NCBI GenBank assembly: GCA_034008185.1
Contig: CM067086.1
Coordinates: 16,777,507-16,841,506 of the forward strand
Direction: 5' to 3'
Source: Gorsachius magnificus
Lineage: Eukaryota; Chordata; Aves; Pelecaniformes; Ardeidae
Length of the DNA stretch: 64,000 nt
Part shown: positions 61,881 through 64,000 of the stretch, piece after piece
How the letters are laid out: each line of letters opens with the position of its first letter
Numbering within the stretch: position 1 is the stretch's first letter
Position numbers and translations under genes: made by a program
Notes under the pieces: generated by a model
What the model was told of the DNA's origin: nothing
What the model saw: only the letters and a program-made list of their open reading frames with translations
Database searches by the model: none

Positions 61881-64000
61881 GAAAATGATGAAAAACAATC
61901 AAAGAACAGACTTGCCTATTTAGAGCACAAGCCAAACCACTGTCTTTACTGCACTGCACAAACCTGTCAAAATATTAGAAAGGCAAAATCTCCATGAATA
62001 GAAAAAAGTGGGAAAAAGTTTCAGAGCCATAACTAAAATCAAGTGATTCATGGCATTAAAGCCATACAAAATAGGGAGAAACTTGCAGCATTTCAGTATC
62101 AGCTCTACGATGTATGCTTAATAAATGTTTTTACTACTAGCAAAGAGAAAACTGGCTAACAATGATACTGGCTTTCTGCAGTTGACTATAAGATGTTTAC
62201 TTACACCAGGTGCATGTAGTAAGTTGCAGAGTAGATTATATGGTGATTTCCTCACCATTTTAGCACAGAATTTCCGACAGCCTTTTTAATCTTTATGCTT
62301 TACATATTAGTAATTGTGGGGGTTTTTTTTTCAGGAATATCTTAGAGCTTCATTCAAATATATTGGTGCCAGTTTTAATCCTTCCAGTAGCTGCAGTAGA
62401 TCCGAGGCCTAATTTCTAACACTTATGTCTGATATATGCATTAACTAGTTTTAAACAACTCTTATTTGTCTGAAAAGCAGTGAAGGACTTCCTTTCCTGA
62501 CTGGTTCCAGAGACCGTCACAGCCAGGTAAGTACAACAGTAGTAGAAGAGAGACAACTAGTAGGTCTACACTAAGATAAGCAGTATTTATAAAGATTTCC
62601 TTCTCCTCAGCCCCAGACGAAAATGTTACATGTTGTCCAATATTTACAATTTGACAAATTAGCAGGTCCATAATTTTTTGGAAAAAGGACAGGAAAGCAT
62701 ATATCATAAAACCAAAAAAAGATTCTGTGACATGGAGATATTTAAGTTCTTCCACTTAACAATATTTTTAAAAAGTCTATATGAAAGTATTAGAAAATTG
62801 TGTGCCCCCAGGGCATGTTATTCTCCCATATACTGAACAACAGGAACTTTATTCCCATTTTTATCCACAAAACCCCTTCAGCCTGAAACTCTATCAAGAA
62901 GCTGCACTGAACAGGGACTCTACCCTTTCCCAGTATTTCCTGGGGGTAATTGATCCCATTCACGTTCTTCATTATTTTATCATGTCAGTATAGCACATTT
63001 TTTCCCACTGCGTAACCACAGTTAATATAGTTTCCACTGTACTATAGTAGAAATCTAAGAACATAAGCTCTAAAAGCTGAAGGAATGAGCCATTAGTGCC
63101 CGGGCAGCCTTAGGTCTCACTTGCACAGCGCAGCTGCAGTTGCCAAATTAAAAATATTTATGTTTACAAAGGTAGCTGAACAATTTGTAAGGGATAAAAC
63201 CAAAGATCTTGTAGAGTTATTTTGCGTCTTTATTGACCATTTACGTTATGACTAATAAAACCCTGGATCTATGCACTTTTCAAAATGGGATGAACAGCTT
63301 CTGAGAGAATTAATGTCACTGCCTCTTTCAATTTCAGAATGATAATTGGGGGGGGGGGGGGGGGGGCGGGAAGAGAAAAAAATAATCCCATTTCTTAGTC
63401 GTACCAGGTTAGTCATAACAAGTCATCTACACTAGTTTGTACAAAATAAGAAGATGGTCTTTGTCCAGTTCCTGTAGACAGTGTGCATGAATCAACAAAC
63501 ACTTGGAATTATTACTGAGCATTTACTACACAGATTCACAGTGCTGGTCAAAACCTTCTATACTGGAGTCATATGGGAAAGAAAACCTAGACATCATAGA
63601 TTAATTTACTTAATCTAAAGTTATTTTGTCTACAATGTGCATTTTCATGTTTGTTGAAGGCTAAAAGTATTTCTGCTCTATTGTGAATTACATATATGGC
63701 AGCCTAACTCATGGTGGCAGCTTTTCTTAATTATTACTACAGGATAAATTCAAATGACCAAACTCTTTTAGTAAAAAACAACTTTTAACTTCTTTCTCCT
63801 AAAATTATCATCTCTCAGGACCTAGTAGAGAAATTGAAAGCACCCTTGATGCTGTTAACATCCTGGTTCAGACTTCAGTGGAGCTGGATATATATCCAAT
63901 ATAGTATTATCACACTTTAAGGGGCCATCATCACCTGAAACCTTTAACCTTAGGTTAAAAATATTAATTATGCAAGTAGCACCAGGTACTACCTCTGCTG
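61881..64000 (-). other. Unassigned sequence to the window edge
   Basis: No exon recognised. It contains a 19-base G-run (63348-63366). Assumed to be still within the upstream BBOX1 intron because the 5' coding exons were not met. Confidence 0.4.
63348..63366. repeat. Poly-G tract (19 G)
   Basis: Uninterrupted 19 G followed by C and GGG. It could form a G-quadruplex, and the exact length is likely unreliable in sequencing. Confidence 0.85.

Overview
The window looks like avian nuclear DNA. It is AT-rich, genes are sparse, and the recognisable transposons are CR1-type LINEs, several ending in the ATTCTATGA-type tail typical of birds and other archosaurs. I recognise one gene: the 3' two-thirds of BBOX1 (gamma-butyrobetaine dioxygenase, last step of carnitine biosynthesis) on the minus strand. 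Its last five coding exons lie between 33012 and 45718. They encode 276 residues ending in a stop codon, and all visible splice sites are GT-AG. Taking the mammalian enzyme as 387 residues, the fragment corresponds to about residues 112-387, with every active-site residue I can check at the expected spacing. The exons for the first ~111 residues were not found up to 64000 and probably lie beyond the window.

Layout: 1-33011 shows no recognisable gene. It holds five CR1 fragments (one old, four younger), simple repeats, two short CpG-rich patches and one orphan exon-like segment. 33012-45718 is BBOX1 exons and introns, with an ancient SINE-like relic in the last intron. 45719-64000 is inferred to be the long upstream BBOX1 intron. 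It contains a ~3.9 kb tandem array (50094-54030) of a 73-bp unit, about 54 copies, and an old inverted CR1 relic near 61-62 kb.

The most interesting signal is the 73-bp array. Each intact unit carries a perfect DR4 nuclear-receptor-type element (GGGTCA-CCTG-AGGTCA) and a DR1/HNF4-like element (AGGTCA-A-AGTCCC). This places dozens of potential nuclear-receptor sites inside a metabolic gene reported to respond to PPARalpha in mammals. Function is inference only. The interior of the array, worst at about 52.6-53.3 kb, is full of single-base deletions with few substitutions, which looks more like uncorrected long-read consensus than biology.

Most open reading frames here are chance ORFs, CR1 reverse-transcriptase remnants or satellite translations, and are not annotated as genes.
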